Positions 34,576-41,632 of a stretch of DNA of 64,000 nt are shown piece by piece. Under the pieces are notes generated by a model, which was not told the origin of the DNA, ran no database searches, and saw only the letters and a list, made by a program, of their open reading frames with translations. A program made the translations under genes and the position numbers. Source of the DNA: JAFDXJ01 sp038257845 (lineage in GTDB: Bacteria; Bacteroidota; Bacteroidia; Chitinophagales; Chitinophagaceae); the NCBI GenBank assembly GCA_038257845.1, contig JBBSQL010000009.1, positions 1-64,000 of the forward strand, given 5' to 3'. Every line of letters starts with the position of its first letter. The first letter of the stretch is position 1.

Positions 34576-35199
34576 ATGATAAAAGTTGGCATCATAGAAG
34601 ACAATAACACATTGCGTAATTCGCTCACCCATCTCATCAGTGCTACAGAAGATATGCAGTGCGTGGTGTCACTGTCTAACCTGATGAATGTAGTGAGTGA
34701 AGTTAAAAAAACGGAGCCGGAAATTTTATTAATGGATATTGGCCTGCCCAATATTTCAGGGATTGAAGGTGTGCAGATCATCAAAGAAAATTTCGAAAAA
34801 ATTGAAGTGCTCATGTTCACTGTTTTTGATGATGATGAGAAAATATTTGAAGCCATTAAGGCCGGCGCTTCCGGGTATTTATTAAAAAAAACTCCACCTG
34901 CTGAAATTTTAGATGCCATTCGCAGCCTGCAAAATGGTGGCGCACCCATGAGCGCCGGCATCGCGCGAAAAGTCATTCAATCGTTTCATGATACCAAGCC
35001 GGGCGTACGGGAAACATTTAATCTCACACCACGTGAACATGAAATTTTAAGTTCGCTGGTGGATGGTTTGAGTTATAAAAAAATTATGGAAAAATATTTT
35101 ATCAGTATCAGTACCGTGCGCACACATATCCGGCACATTTATGAAAAACTCCATGTCCATTCCAAATCACAGGCCGTTGCTAAAATGTTGAAGAGATAA
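34576..35199 (+). CDS. NarL/LuxR-family response regulator
   Basis: A receiver domain (IKVGIIEDNNTLRN; phosphoacceptor Asp in LLMDIGLPN; Lys in YLLKKTPP) is followed by a LuxR-type helix-turn-helix (LTPREHEILSSLVDGLSYKKI, TVRTHIRHIYEKL). The frame is open from a GTG at 34570, but the ATG at 34576 gives the canonical receiver start, so it is preferred (207 residues). It is the cognate regulator of the upstream HisKA_3 kinase, and no separate promoter is obvious between them. Confidence 0.92.
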   Translation: MIKVGIIEDNNTLRNSLTHLISATEDMQCVVSLSNLMNVVSEVKKTEPEILLMDIGLPNISGIEGVQIIKENFEKIEVLMFTVFDDDEKIFEAIKAGASGYLLKKTPPAEILDAIRSLQNGGAPMSAGIARKVIQSFHDTKPGVRETFNLTPREHEILSSLVDGLSYKKIMEKYFISISTVRTHIRHIYEKLHVHSKSQAVAKMLKR

Positions 35200-35328
35200 A
35201 AACACTTTTTTAAACCACTAATTTTTTTTGTTGAATAAATATACCTGGACTACGGTAACATTGCCGGTGGCAATACTGAAAAATGCGGTACTTTAAAACT
35301 TGAAATAATATTTTTTGTTTTGAGTAAC

Positions 35329-36270
35329 TCATTCAGTGTTCTTATTTTTCTCCAGGTATTCAATCATTATTTTTAAGCCTTCTTCCGGTTTCGTTGCAGT
35401 GATACCAAAGCGTTTTTCAAATTTACTACTGTCAAAGAAATAATCTGTTTCGTTTTGATACATCATTTCAGGAAATTCTTTTAAATCAGGCATAAAAATT
35501 CCTAAAATATAAATCATCCATTTAGGCACTTTTTGTATCCGGGCTTCAGTGCCAATTTCTTTGGCTGCCAGTTCAATCCATTGCCTGGTGGTAAGTTTTT
35601 CTTTGGTTGTGGGCAGATGCCAAACCTGGTTATACGCATCGTTGGTATTCCCCAGCAACGCGGTTGCTTTACCCGCATCAGTAGTAAAAGTATAGCTATG
35701 AATTTTATTGATGTCACCAAATGCCTGGGCCTTTTTTCCTTTCAATAAATTCTTCACGACTGTTTCACCAAGGACACTTTTATTTGTATCCGGTCCATAA
35801 AAATCTGCTGCTCTTACGATCATGGCCGTAAGATTATTTTGCTCCACTTCCTGCATGATCATCTCATCAACCAGCTTTCGCACTACTCCTTTTTTACTGG
35901 GAGGTTGCCAGGGAGCATCTTCTGTCATGTGTGGTATAGCTGACTTCGCGTATGGATACACATTATCAAAGAAAACCAATTTTGCATTATGCGCTTTGCA
36001 TGCTTTAATAACAGCTTGTATAAAAGGAGGCCATGTTTGTTGCCAAACTTTTAGATTATAAGCAAATCCAATCGTGACATACACCACATCACTACCGGCA
36101 ACTGCATTGTCAATCTGTGATAAATCATTTACATCCAAAGGAAATATTTCATCCGTTTCATTTACTTTTAAAGGGTGCCTGCTAACGAGACGAATCTTGT
36201 TGGTGTAAGTTGTTAATGCATTTGCTAAGGGCAGCGCTATTGAGCCACCTGAACCAATTATTGTTTGCAT
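35329..36270 (-). CDS. NAD(P)-dependent epimerase/dehydratase-like protein
   Basis: A short-chain extended dehydrogenase of about 313 residues. IIGSGGSIALPLANAL is the dinucleotide-binding loop and VSRHP the ribose-binding region. DVVYVTIGF, FFDNVYPYAKS and the substrate-domain RAADFYGPD match NAD-dependent epimerases. The frame extends 12 codons upstream to 36306, but MQTIIGSGG at 36270 places the Rossmann motif at the usual distance from the start. A promoter module shared with four other units lies upstream at 36321-36350. The substrate is unknown. Confidence 0.83.
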   Translation of the reverse strand: MQTIIGSGGSIALPLANALTTYTNKIRLVSRHPLKVNETDEIFPLDVNDLSQIDNAVAGSDVVYVTIGFAYNLKVWQQTWPPFIQAVIKACKAHNAKLVFFDNVYPYAKSAIPHMTEDAPWQPPSKKGVVRKLVDEMIMQEVEQNNLTAMIVRAADFYGPDTNKSVLGETVVKNLLKGKKAQAFGDINKIHSYTFTTDAGKATALLGNTNDAYNQVWHLPTTKEKLTTRQWIELAAKEIGTEARIQKVPKWMIYILGIFMPDLKEFPEMMYQNETDYFFDSSKFEKRFGITATKPEEGLKIMIEYLEKNKNTE

Positions 36271-36320
36271 GTTACGTTGATTTTTTGATAGTTCTTGTTG
36301 CCTCAAATATTTATAATCAG

Positions 36321-36350
36321 CTAAAATATACTAATTTTTTTATGCAACAA
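36321..36350 (-). promoter_or_regulatory. Shared promoter module, copy D (upstream of epimerase gene)
   Basis: On the minus strand TTG is followed by exactly 19 bp (TTGCATAAAAAAATTAGTA) and then TATTTTAG, a -33/-7 arrangement typical of Bacteroidota. The same TTG-N19-TA..TTAG architecture with related spacer sequence occurs at 39820, 40768, 41537 and 47764. Confidence 0.6.
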
Positions 36351-36488
36351 TTTTTTGGAAATTTGATCTGTGAGATTATTGATTGGAGAGATTTACCTGT
36401 GAAAAAACTGGAAAAGCCTTAAGGAGCAAAATTCTTCCTGAATAGAATGGGTATATTTTATTTTAGGTATTACATTTAATTATTAAAA

Positions 36489-36824
36489 TTAGTACAATAA
36501 TATCTCAATTTCAGATTTTAAGATTGGGATGTGTCGAATAACAATTCCCCAAATCACATCGTCTGAAACAGTATCATAGCCATGGATGATTCTATTTCTT
36601 GCATCAATAATTTTTCTTGAATTCGATATTTCAATAGTATCGTCACGTTTTAAAATTCGACTTAAGGCTTCTCCAATTATTTCAATATTTCTTTCTACAG
36701 CTCGCTTAGTTCGCATATCACTTTGATACTTAGTAAATTCTTTTGGGATACTATTAAAGAAACTTTCAACTTCCTTAATAGCATTCAGAATATCAAACAG
36801 CCATACTTTTATATCATTGTCCAT
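36489..36824 (-). CDS. hepT: HepT-like HEPN ribonuclease toxin of MntA/HepT module
   Basis: HepT toxins cleave or modify RNA through an RX4HXY motif. Here it is RNRIIHGY, the expected motif, near the C-terminus. The rest is helical with KRAVERNIEIIGEALSRI, typical of DUF86/HEPN proteins. From MDNDIKVWLF the protein has 111 residues; an in-frame ATG at 36848 gives 119. The start overlaps the end of the mntA-like gene, so expression is coupled with the antitoxin translated first. The Tyr of the motif is the known AMPylation target in characterised MntA/HepT pairs. Confidence 0.88.
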   Translation of the reverse strand: MDNDIKVWLFDILNAIKEVESFFNSIPKEFTKYQSDMRTKRAVERNIEIIGEALSRILKRDDTIEISNSRKIIDARNRIIHGYDTVSDDVIWGIVIRHIPILKSEIEILLY

Positions 36825-37137
36825 ATACAAGTCGTCTTTGTTGATCAACTGACTTCCTGAAATATGGATTTGTTATAGCTTTCTCTTCCAGCAAGTCAAC
36901 AGGCCTTTTGAGAAGATCCTGTAATGAAAATTTGAAGTCAAAATAGTTGTCCGCATAATCTTCCAATGGTAAGTTTGAAAAATCAACGATCAGGTCAATA
37001 TCACTTTCTTTGTCGAAACTGTCTGTCAAAACTGAACCGAAAGCATACAGGCTTTTAACTTTGTGGGATTTGCAAAGTTGAATAATTTCGGGTGCGTATG
37101 CTTCAAGTCTTTTCATTTGCGAAATGATATAATTCAA
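36814..37137 (-). CDS. mntA: MntA-like minimal nucleotidyltransferase antitoxin
   Basis: This 107-residue protein has the nucleotidyltransferase motif GSx10DxD: G34-S35, then 10 residues, then D46-I-D48 (FGSVLTDSFDKESDIDLI). Known MntA antitoxins transfer AMP groups to the HepT Tyr and so silence it. Length fits the minimal NTase class. It is the first gene of the two-gene unit and overlaps the toxin gene. It sits downstream of a terminator-like hairpin (37190-37215), implying its own promoter. Confidence 0.88.
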   Translation of the reverse strand: MNYIISQMKRLEAYAPEIIQLCKSHKVKSLYAFGSVLTDSFDKESDIDLIVDFSNLPLEDYADNYFDFKFSLQDLLKRPVDLLEEKAITNPYFRKSVDQQRRLVYGQ

Positions 37138-37189
37138 ATTTATAAAATTAAATTGACAATTTTTTATTCAGTTTTTCCTTAAAATAAAT

Positions 37190-37215
37190 AAGGCTGCATT
37201 TTTCAACACAGCCTT
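37190..37215 (-). terminator. Hairpin terminator after the membrane/beta-barrel gene
   Basis: Arms AAGGCTG and CAGCCTT with a 12-base loop, followed on the minus strand by ATTTATTTT. It sits 37 bp beyond the stop of the minus-strand gene at 37252-38526 and before mntA, consistent with transcription ending between the two. Confidence 0.6.
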
Positions 37216-37251
37216 TGGGTTTTTGCAGTCAAACCCAGGGGGAATACGTAA

Positions 37252-38526
37252 TTATTTTTTGTGCGTTAAAATCAAATGCAAACCCATACTCGTTACCGGC
37301 ATCACGCCAACGCCCATGCCTTTTATAGGAATTTGTACGAATGGTTCTATGCGCAGGTTTAATTTTGAATTCAGTGGTTGCGCGAAACCCGCGCTGAGAT
37401 TGATCTCTGCGCCAATATAATTTTTCATGGAGTTGTAAGAAGATTTCACTGCCTGTTCCTGTCCGCCGATAACCGCACGGTAATCATTTTTTTCATTGGT
37501 CATTATAAAAGAGGAAACACCTGCCGAAACAAAAGTTTTATTTTTTAAAATGGGCAACTGATATTTTACATTCAATGGAATTTCAATAAAGGAAGCCTGG
37601 CTTTCCAAACTTTTTACAAGCATATTTTCCGGCATGGTTCCGGGCTTTGGTTTGAAATATTCACCGTCACTTTTATATTGTTTTTTGGTAAATAAAATGC
37701 CACTCTCAATACTTAATGACGGAGTTGTTTGGTAGCCCGCGATCAATCCTGCATGAAAGCCCGGTCCCATAATGCCCTGGCTTTTTACCTGGCTGAATTC
37801 AATGCCTGTTAAAAGTCCGAAGTAAAAAGATGGTTTGAATGAAGTGTTTTTTGGAGCTTTATTTTTAATAAATAAACTCGAATCATTTATAACATATTTA
37901 TGAGATTCTTCCACCACATTATTTATTTCATTTTCCTTCGATACATTTTGTAGTGTGTCTTTTTTTAAAAATGGATTCAATGAAGTATTTAATGGTAGAT
38001 TATTTTTTTGCTCTAATGATTGTATTTGCTGGTTAGATTCCTGATTTGAATTAGTATTAGTAAAAGTTTGATTTCGGTTTGCCATTAAATTATCGGCAAT
38101 CAATGAACTGTTTTTATCGGAAAAATTTTCTTCCTTTTGTAAGTACGATTGTTGAACATTTGATTTTTCAACAGTTGTATTTATTGCATTGTTTTCCATG
38201 ACTGTTGAGACACCTGCATTATTATCCGGGACGATCTTTGGCGCATCCAGTATTGGTTTGATAACAGGCGTTGAAGAAATTGTTTTATCAACAGTGCCCG
38301 TTGATGGACGAAGAATGAAATAAGTCAATGCACTTCCTGAAAGAAAAAAAGCAAGCAATAATAAAAGCAATTTATAATTGATCTTCTTTTTCGCAACAGG
38401 CGGAAGTGGTTTGTCTTCATCCAATGCAGACGCTAACGCATCCCAGTTGCCTTTCTCTTCTTTCAAAGGGAAATTGCCCACTGCGCGGCGAAACAAATCA
38501 TCCATATTTTCTTCCTGGTTCAACAT
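37252..38526 (-). CDS. Sigma-linked membrane protein with N-terminal cytoplasmic part and C-terminal beta-barrel-like domain
   Basis: A 424-residue protein with an anti-sigma-like N-terminus (MDDLFRRAVGNFPLKEEKGNW and DALASALDEDKPLPPVAKKK), a single membrane helix (LLLLLLAFFLSGSALTYFIL, about residues 49-70), a long Asn/Ser-rich linker and a C-terminal porin/PorT-like beta-strand domain (FYFGLLTGIEFSQVKS, YKSDGEYFKPKPG, IEPFVQIPIKGMG). The start overlaps the ECF sigma gene by 7 bp. The layout suggests an anti-sigma factor that reads the envelope, but an inner-membrane helix attached to an outer-membrane-type barrel is topologically odd. Confidence 0.75.
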   Translation of the reverse strand: MLNQEENMDDLFRRAVGNFPLKEEKGNWDALASALDEDKPLPPVAKKKINYKLLLLLLAFFLSGSALTYFILRPSTGTVDKTISSTPVIKPILDAPKIVPDNNAGVSTVMENNAINTTVEKSNVQQSYLQKEENFSDKNSSLIADNLMANRNQTFTNTNSNQESNQQIQSLEQKNNLPLNTSLNPFLKKDTLQNVSKENEINNVVEESHKYVINDSSLFIKNKAPKNTSFKPSFYFGLLTGIEFSQVKSQGIMGPGFHAGLIAGYQTTPSLSIESGILFTKKQYKSDGEYFKPKPGTMPENMLVKSLESQASFIEIPLNVKYQLPILKNKTFVSAGVSSFIMTNEKNDYRAVIGGQEQAVKSSYNSMKNYIGAEINLSAGFAQPLNSKLNLRIEPFVQIPIKGMGVGVMPVTSMGLHLILTHKK

Positions 38527-39086
38527 ACGATTGCGTCTTCAATTTTTTTAATGCCTTCCTGTAATATAGCCCTGGCGCGGGACAGGCAAGATTTAGAAGT
38601 TCCCGGCGCCATGCCCATCATGCCTGCAATTTCCACGTGGTTGTAGCCATGAATGGCATACAACAAAAATACGGAGCGGTATTGCGGAGTTAAGTTTTTG
38701 ATCATGCTGATCAGTTCTTTATACATTATTTTTTGCTCACCATTTTCACTTTCATCCTTTAGATCCCAGATATGTTCCGGAATTCCACCAATCTCCGGGG
38801 ACATTTTATTTTTTCTAAGTTCATCAATGGCGGTATTAATCATGATCTTTTTCAGCCAGGCCATGAAAATTTTATCATTATCCGCATCGGGGCCCATTTT
38901 AAAGCGGTCAATGGATTTGAAAAATTTAATAAAGCCGTCATTCACCAGGTCCACTGCCTTATCATAACGATAGATATATAGGAATACCGTTTTCATAGCA
39001 AAGCCGTAGAACCGCTCGTAGAGCGCTTTCTGGGCTTTCCTGTCTTGTTGCCGGCAGCCAAGTAATATACTGGTAATATCTTCCAA
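38520..39086 (-). CDS. ECF-type RNA polymerase sigma factor
   Basis: This 188-residue sigma-70-like protein has region 2 (ALYERFYGFAMKTVFLYIYR, DLVNDGFIKFFKSIDRF) and region 4 (LTPQYRSVFLLYAIHGYNHVEIAGMMGMAPGTSKSCLSRARAIL). Only regions 2 and 4 are present, as for ECF sigma factors. The downstream gene overlaps it by 7 bp and carries the membrane anchor expected of an anti-sigma partner. Target promoters are unknown. Confidence 0.88.
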   Translation of the reverse strand: MEDITSILLGCRQQDRKAQKALYERFYGFAMKTVFLYIYRYDKAVDLVNDGFIKFFKSIDRFKMGPDADNDKIFMAWLKKIMINTAIDELRKNKMSPEIGGIPEHIWDLKDESENGEQKIMYKELISMIKNLTPQYRSVFLLYAIHGYNHVEIAGMMGMAPGTSKSCLSRARAILQEGIKKIEDAIVC

Positions 39087-39244
39087 AAGATCTTTTAAAG
39101 CATTGTTGATTTAATTAAAAATAAGCAGTTTGATTTTTTTTGACTTGTTAAAAAAATGCTGCAAACCTTGCAGAACCCGGAAATCTAATCATATATACGA
39201 TGGGAGAGAGAAAGGGTTGCAGGGAAATAAATGTGCTGGGCTTA

Positions 39245-39808
39245 TCAATGTATCATTTTAATCTCTCTTGCAAGTTCTTCGTTGTCTGTAACCGTTAAAT
39301 TGTCAAGCCCACCATAGACTTCTTTGTCTTCTGGTTCTATAAAACCAGCCGCACTTATAAAAATATTCTTACCGTTTGTGAGTGTAATTTTTATGTATTG
39401 AGGATATATAAACGCTATTACTTTCATAGTTTTTGCCTCTTTAGTTGTAACTGTTTCCCAGGTAATTTGTAAATCAGTAATAGTATTTCCTATAATAGTT
39501 TTCCACAGTTCGCTTTCTGATACATCCCATTTGATAAAATCAGGAAAGTCTGACTTTTCATTTATTTTTATTCCAATACCATATTGATAAAACTTACCGT
39601 CCCAATAAATCTCAATTAATTTGTTCTTAGTGGTATAAAGGAAAATTGATAAGTCAACTGAGTGCAAATTTTGAAACTGTGTTGGATAATAAGGTTTTGG
39701 ATTTTTCGGCTCGGTATCAATTTCAGAATACTCAACTTTCGTTATTGTCAACCCAATGAGTTGTTGGCAAAATATTTCAAAGGCAATATGTTCTTTTGTC
39801 AATAACAT
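39245..39808 (-). CDS. Conserved-looking cytoplasmic protein of unknown function
   Basis: A 187-residue protein without signal or membrane helix. It alternates strands (LTITKVEYSEID, LHSVDLSIFLYT, LIEIYWDGKFYQYGIGIKI) and ends with LTNGKNIFISAAGFIEP, suggesting an alpha/beta immunity- or hydrolase-like fold; no family is recognised. It is the first of three single-gene units separated by homologous intergenic repeats, and its promoter module A starts 12 bp upstream of the ATG. Confidence 0.65.
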   Translation of the reverse strand: MLLTKEHIAFEIFCQQLIGLTITKVEYSEIDTEPKNPKPYYPTQFQNLHSVDLSIFLYTTKNKLIEIYWDGKFYQYGIGIKINEKSDFPDFIKWDVSESELWKTIIGNTITDLQITWETVTTKEAKTMKVIAFIYPQYIKITLTNGKNIFISAAGFIEPEDKEVYGGLDNLTVTDNEELAREIKMIH

Positions 39809-39819
39809 TTAAATTACCG

Positions 39820-39849
39820 CAAAAATAAACCACTTTTTTTATAGAACAA
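39820..39849 (-). promoter_or_regulatory. Shared promoter module, copy A
   Basis: On the minus strand TTG, 19 bp (TTCTATAAAAAAAGTGGTT), then TATTTTTG, an exact TAnnTTTG -7 element, 12 bp before the ATG at 39808. It is part of intergenic repeat A. Confidence 0.65.
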
Positions 39850-39981
39850 TTTTTATAAGCTTTGATTAAAATGTGTGAATATTATTGAGTGAAATTGCCG
39901 GTGACAACACCAGCAAAGGCGGGCAGTAGGTTGAAATTTTTATTTGGTATTTTGCAAAGTTCATGTTGCAGGCAGTAAAAG
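39820..39981. repeat. Intergenic cassette-like repeat, copy A
   Basis: It fills the whole gap between the 187-residue gene and the lipoprotein gene. In forward reading it shows CCACTTTTTTT, CAATTTTTATAA, TTGATTAAAATGTGTGA, then a GGTGACAACACC hairpin and GCAAAGGCGGGC, and ends with ATTTTTATTTGGTATTTTGC...GTTCAT. Copies B and C have the same order of blocks. Confidence 0.75.
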
Positions 39982-40734
39982 TTACTTTACGTAAAATAAA
40001 AATTCCTTTATAACCATTCTGTCCTTTGGCGGATGATTGAGCCTTGATAAAAATACTAATTTGTTTTCACCCTTTTTATAATTTTTAGTTTTGAAGTGTA
40101 CAATCCCATCATTGTCAGGGAATAGCGTATCAATGATGTTGTCTTTTTGTATTGTATCATCACTACTAAGGCCTTTATTTACAAGATACCATTCGTTTTG
40201 ATGGTATGCCTTAAAGGCATAAGTGGCGAGATCGAGTTGCAATTCCTCTCCTTCTTTTATTTCATTTTTTCCTGAAACCATTATTCCCCAACTATCGAAA
40301 GGAAGCAGTTTGTTGTTTAATAAAATTGCTACAAAATTGTTTTTTATAAAGAGCCTGATAATATCTACGTCGGAAACAGATTTGATAGGGATTTCCTGCA
40401 ACTCTTTGAATGTCTTAATATCAGTTGCCGGATAATTGCCAAACGTTTTCTCAAACTTGTTTAAAAAGAATTCTTGTTCGTGTTTTGATATTAGATTTCC
40501 TTTTCTTATTTTTTCTTTAATCATTTCTGCTTTCTCATCTAGTTCAGCACTTAAATTATAATAATAACTCCCAGTATCAGAAATTCTTGCATAATTGAAT
40601 AGCGTATTGTCAAGATATTGCAATTGAGCTTTATACTCGGTTGTTGCGATAGATGTCTCATAATTGAATTTATCACTCTTGTCTCTGCATGAGTTAAATG
40701 CTATAAGTACTATAAAGGATGCTATGAATTTCAT
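39982..40734 (-). CDS. Lipoprotein of unknown function (middle cassette-like unit)
   Basis: A 250-residue lipoprotein (lipobox FNSCRD, Cys16). The N-terminal half is helical (LQYLDNTLFNYARISD, AELDEKAEMIKEKIRKG); the C-terminal half is beta-rich (LDLATYAFKAYHQNEWYLVN, HFKTKNYKKGENKLVFLSRL), a helical-then-Ig arrangement reminiscent of GldM-like periplasmic parts, but this is not a family call. It lies between intergenic repeats A and B, with its own promoter module. No neighbour indicates a pathway. Confidence 0.62.
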   Translation of the reverse strand: MKFIASFIVLIAFNSCRDKSDKFNYETSIATTEYKAQLQYLDNTLFNYARISDTGSYYYNLSAELDEKAEMIKEKIRKGNLISKHEQEFFLNKFEKTFGNYPATDIKTFKELQEIPIKSVSDVDIIRLFIKNNFVAILLNNKLLPFDSWGIMVSGKNEIKEGEELQLDLATYAFKAYHQNEWYLVNKGLSSDDTIQKDNIIDTLFPDNDGIVHFKTKNYKKGENKLVFLSRLNHPPKDRMVIKEFLFYVK

Positions 40735-40905
40735 GATTATTTAATACAGCTAACTTTTGTATTTGCACTAATGTACACCACTTTTTTTATGCAACAATTT
40801 TTATAAATTTTAATTTAATTGAGTATTCATTATTGCTTGAAATTTGCGGGGGACAACACCGGCAAAGGCGGGCAATTTTTATTTGGTTTGCACAGTTCAT
40901 AAAAT
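40735..40905. repeat. Intergenic cassette-like repeat, copy B
   Basis: Second copy. Forward blocks: CACCACTTTTTTTATGCAACAATTT, then TTAATTTAATTGAGTATTCATTATTG, GGACAACACC hairpin, GGCAAAGGCGGGC, and TTTTTATTTGGTTTGCACAGTTCAT. It includes promoter module B (40768-40797). Confidence 0.75.
40768..40797 (-). promoter_or_regulatory. Shared promoter module, copy B
   Basis: On the minus strand TTG, 19 bp (TTGCATAAAAAAAGTGGTG), then TACATTAG. Spacer is nearly identical to copies A and C. It drives the lipoprotein gene starting at 40734. Confidence 0.55.
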
Positions 40906-40912
40906 GTCGTTT

Positions 40913-41506
40913 TTATTTTTCAACTATAATTTCTATTTCATTGCTTGTGATGTCAACTTTGGGAACTTTTTTAAAAAATGAACTTATTTTTAATGAGTCA
41001 GAATTGTCCATTCTAAATGGTTTGTCACCAATAAAGTCAGAAATATTTTGAGCATTGGTTGAATAATGAAATTTGATTTTATAAACACCTGGATTTTTAA
41101 AAGTTTTTATGTCCGTAGTAGTATTATCTGTAAAAAAGCCGTAGTCGTCAACACTTTCATATGGATTGAATTTCTGTCCAACTTTTACCAACTTAAAATC
41201 AGCAACTCTTAGTGTATTCATATTTCCACATCTCACTAATTGTGTTATTACTGGTCTTGGTTTATCAATTGAATAATAGCAATATGGAAAACGCCATTTA
41301 ACGTCTGAACCGTCCAATGAACCAATTAAATAAATATCATCTTTGCTATTATTAGAAATCTCCACTGTAAATTTTGGCAACTCCCCAACTTTATAAACAG
41401 TCTTATCTGATTTCAATAAACAACTTAAGTCAACTGAAGTTGTCAAATTGCTTTTATGTATAAAGGCTGACAATAAAAATCCTATGAATAATAATAGTGA
41501 CTTCAT
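40913..41506 (-). CDS. Secreted Ig-like protein (BsuPI-like) of unknown function
   Basis: A 197-residue protein with a signal peptide, then one Ig-like/BsuPI-type beta domain: LLKSDKTVYKVGELPKFTVEISNNS, DIYLIGSLDGSD, and the closing GVYKIKFHYST. BsuPI domains are proteinase-inhibitor-like, but function here is not established. It lies between repeats B and C and is the third cassette-like unit on the minus strand. Confidence 0.65.
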   Translation of the reverse strand: MKSLLLFIGFLLSAFIHKSNLTTSVDLSCLLKSDKTVYKVGELPKFTVEISNNSKDDIYLIGSLDGSDVKWRFPYCYYSIDKPRPVITQLVRCGNMNTLRVADFKLVKVGQKFNPYESVDDYGFFTDNTTTDIKTFKNPGVYKIKFHYSTNAQNISDFIGDKPFRMDNSDSLKISSFFKKVPKVDITSNEIEIIVEK

Positions 41507-41632
41507 ATAGAATTGAATACAACTTTTTTATTTACGCTAAAATACACCACTTTTTTTGTACAACAATCTTTATAAGATTTGATTTAATTGTGTGATCCTT
41601 ATCAGGTGGCAACACCTGTAAAGACTGGGATG
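41507..41632. repeat. Intergenic cassette-like repeat, copy C
   Basis: Third copy. Forward blocks: CACCACTTTTTTTGTACAACAATC, TTTGATTTAATTGTGTGA, and an AGGTGGCAACACCT hairpin whose stem differs from A but keeps pairing. It ends directly at the stop of the serine hydrolase gene. Confidence 0.7.
41537..41566 (-). promoter_or_regulatory. Shared promoter module, copy C
   Basis: On the minus strand TTG, 19 bp (TTGTACAAAAAAAGTGGTG), then TATTTTAG. It serves the Ig-like gene starting at 41506. Confidence 0.6.
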
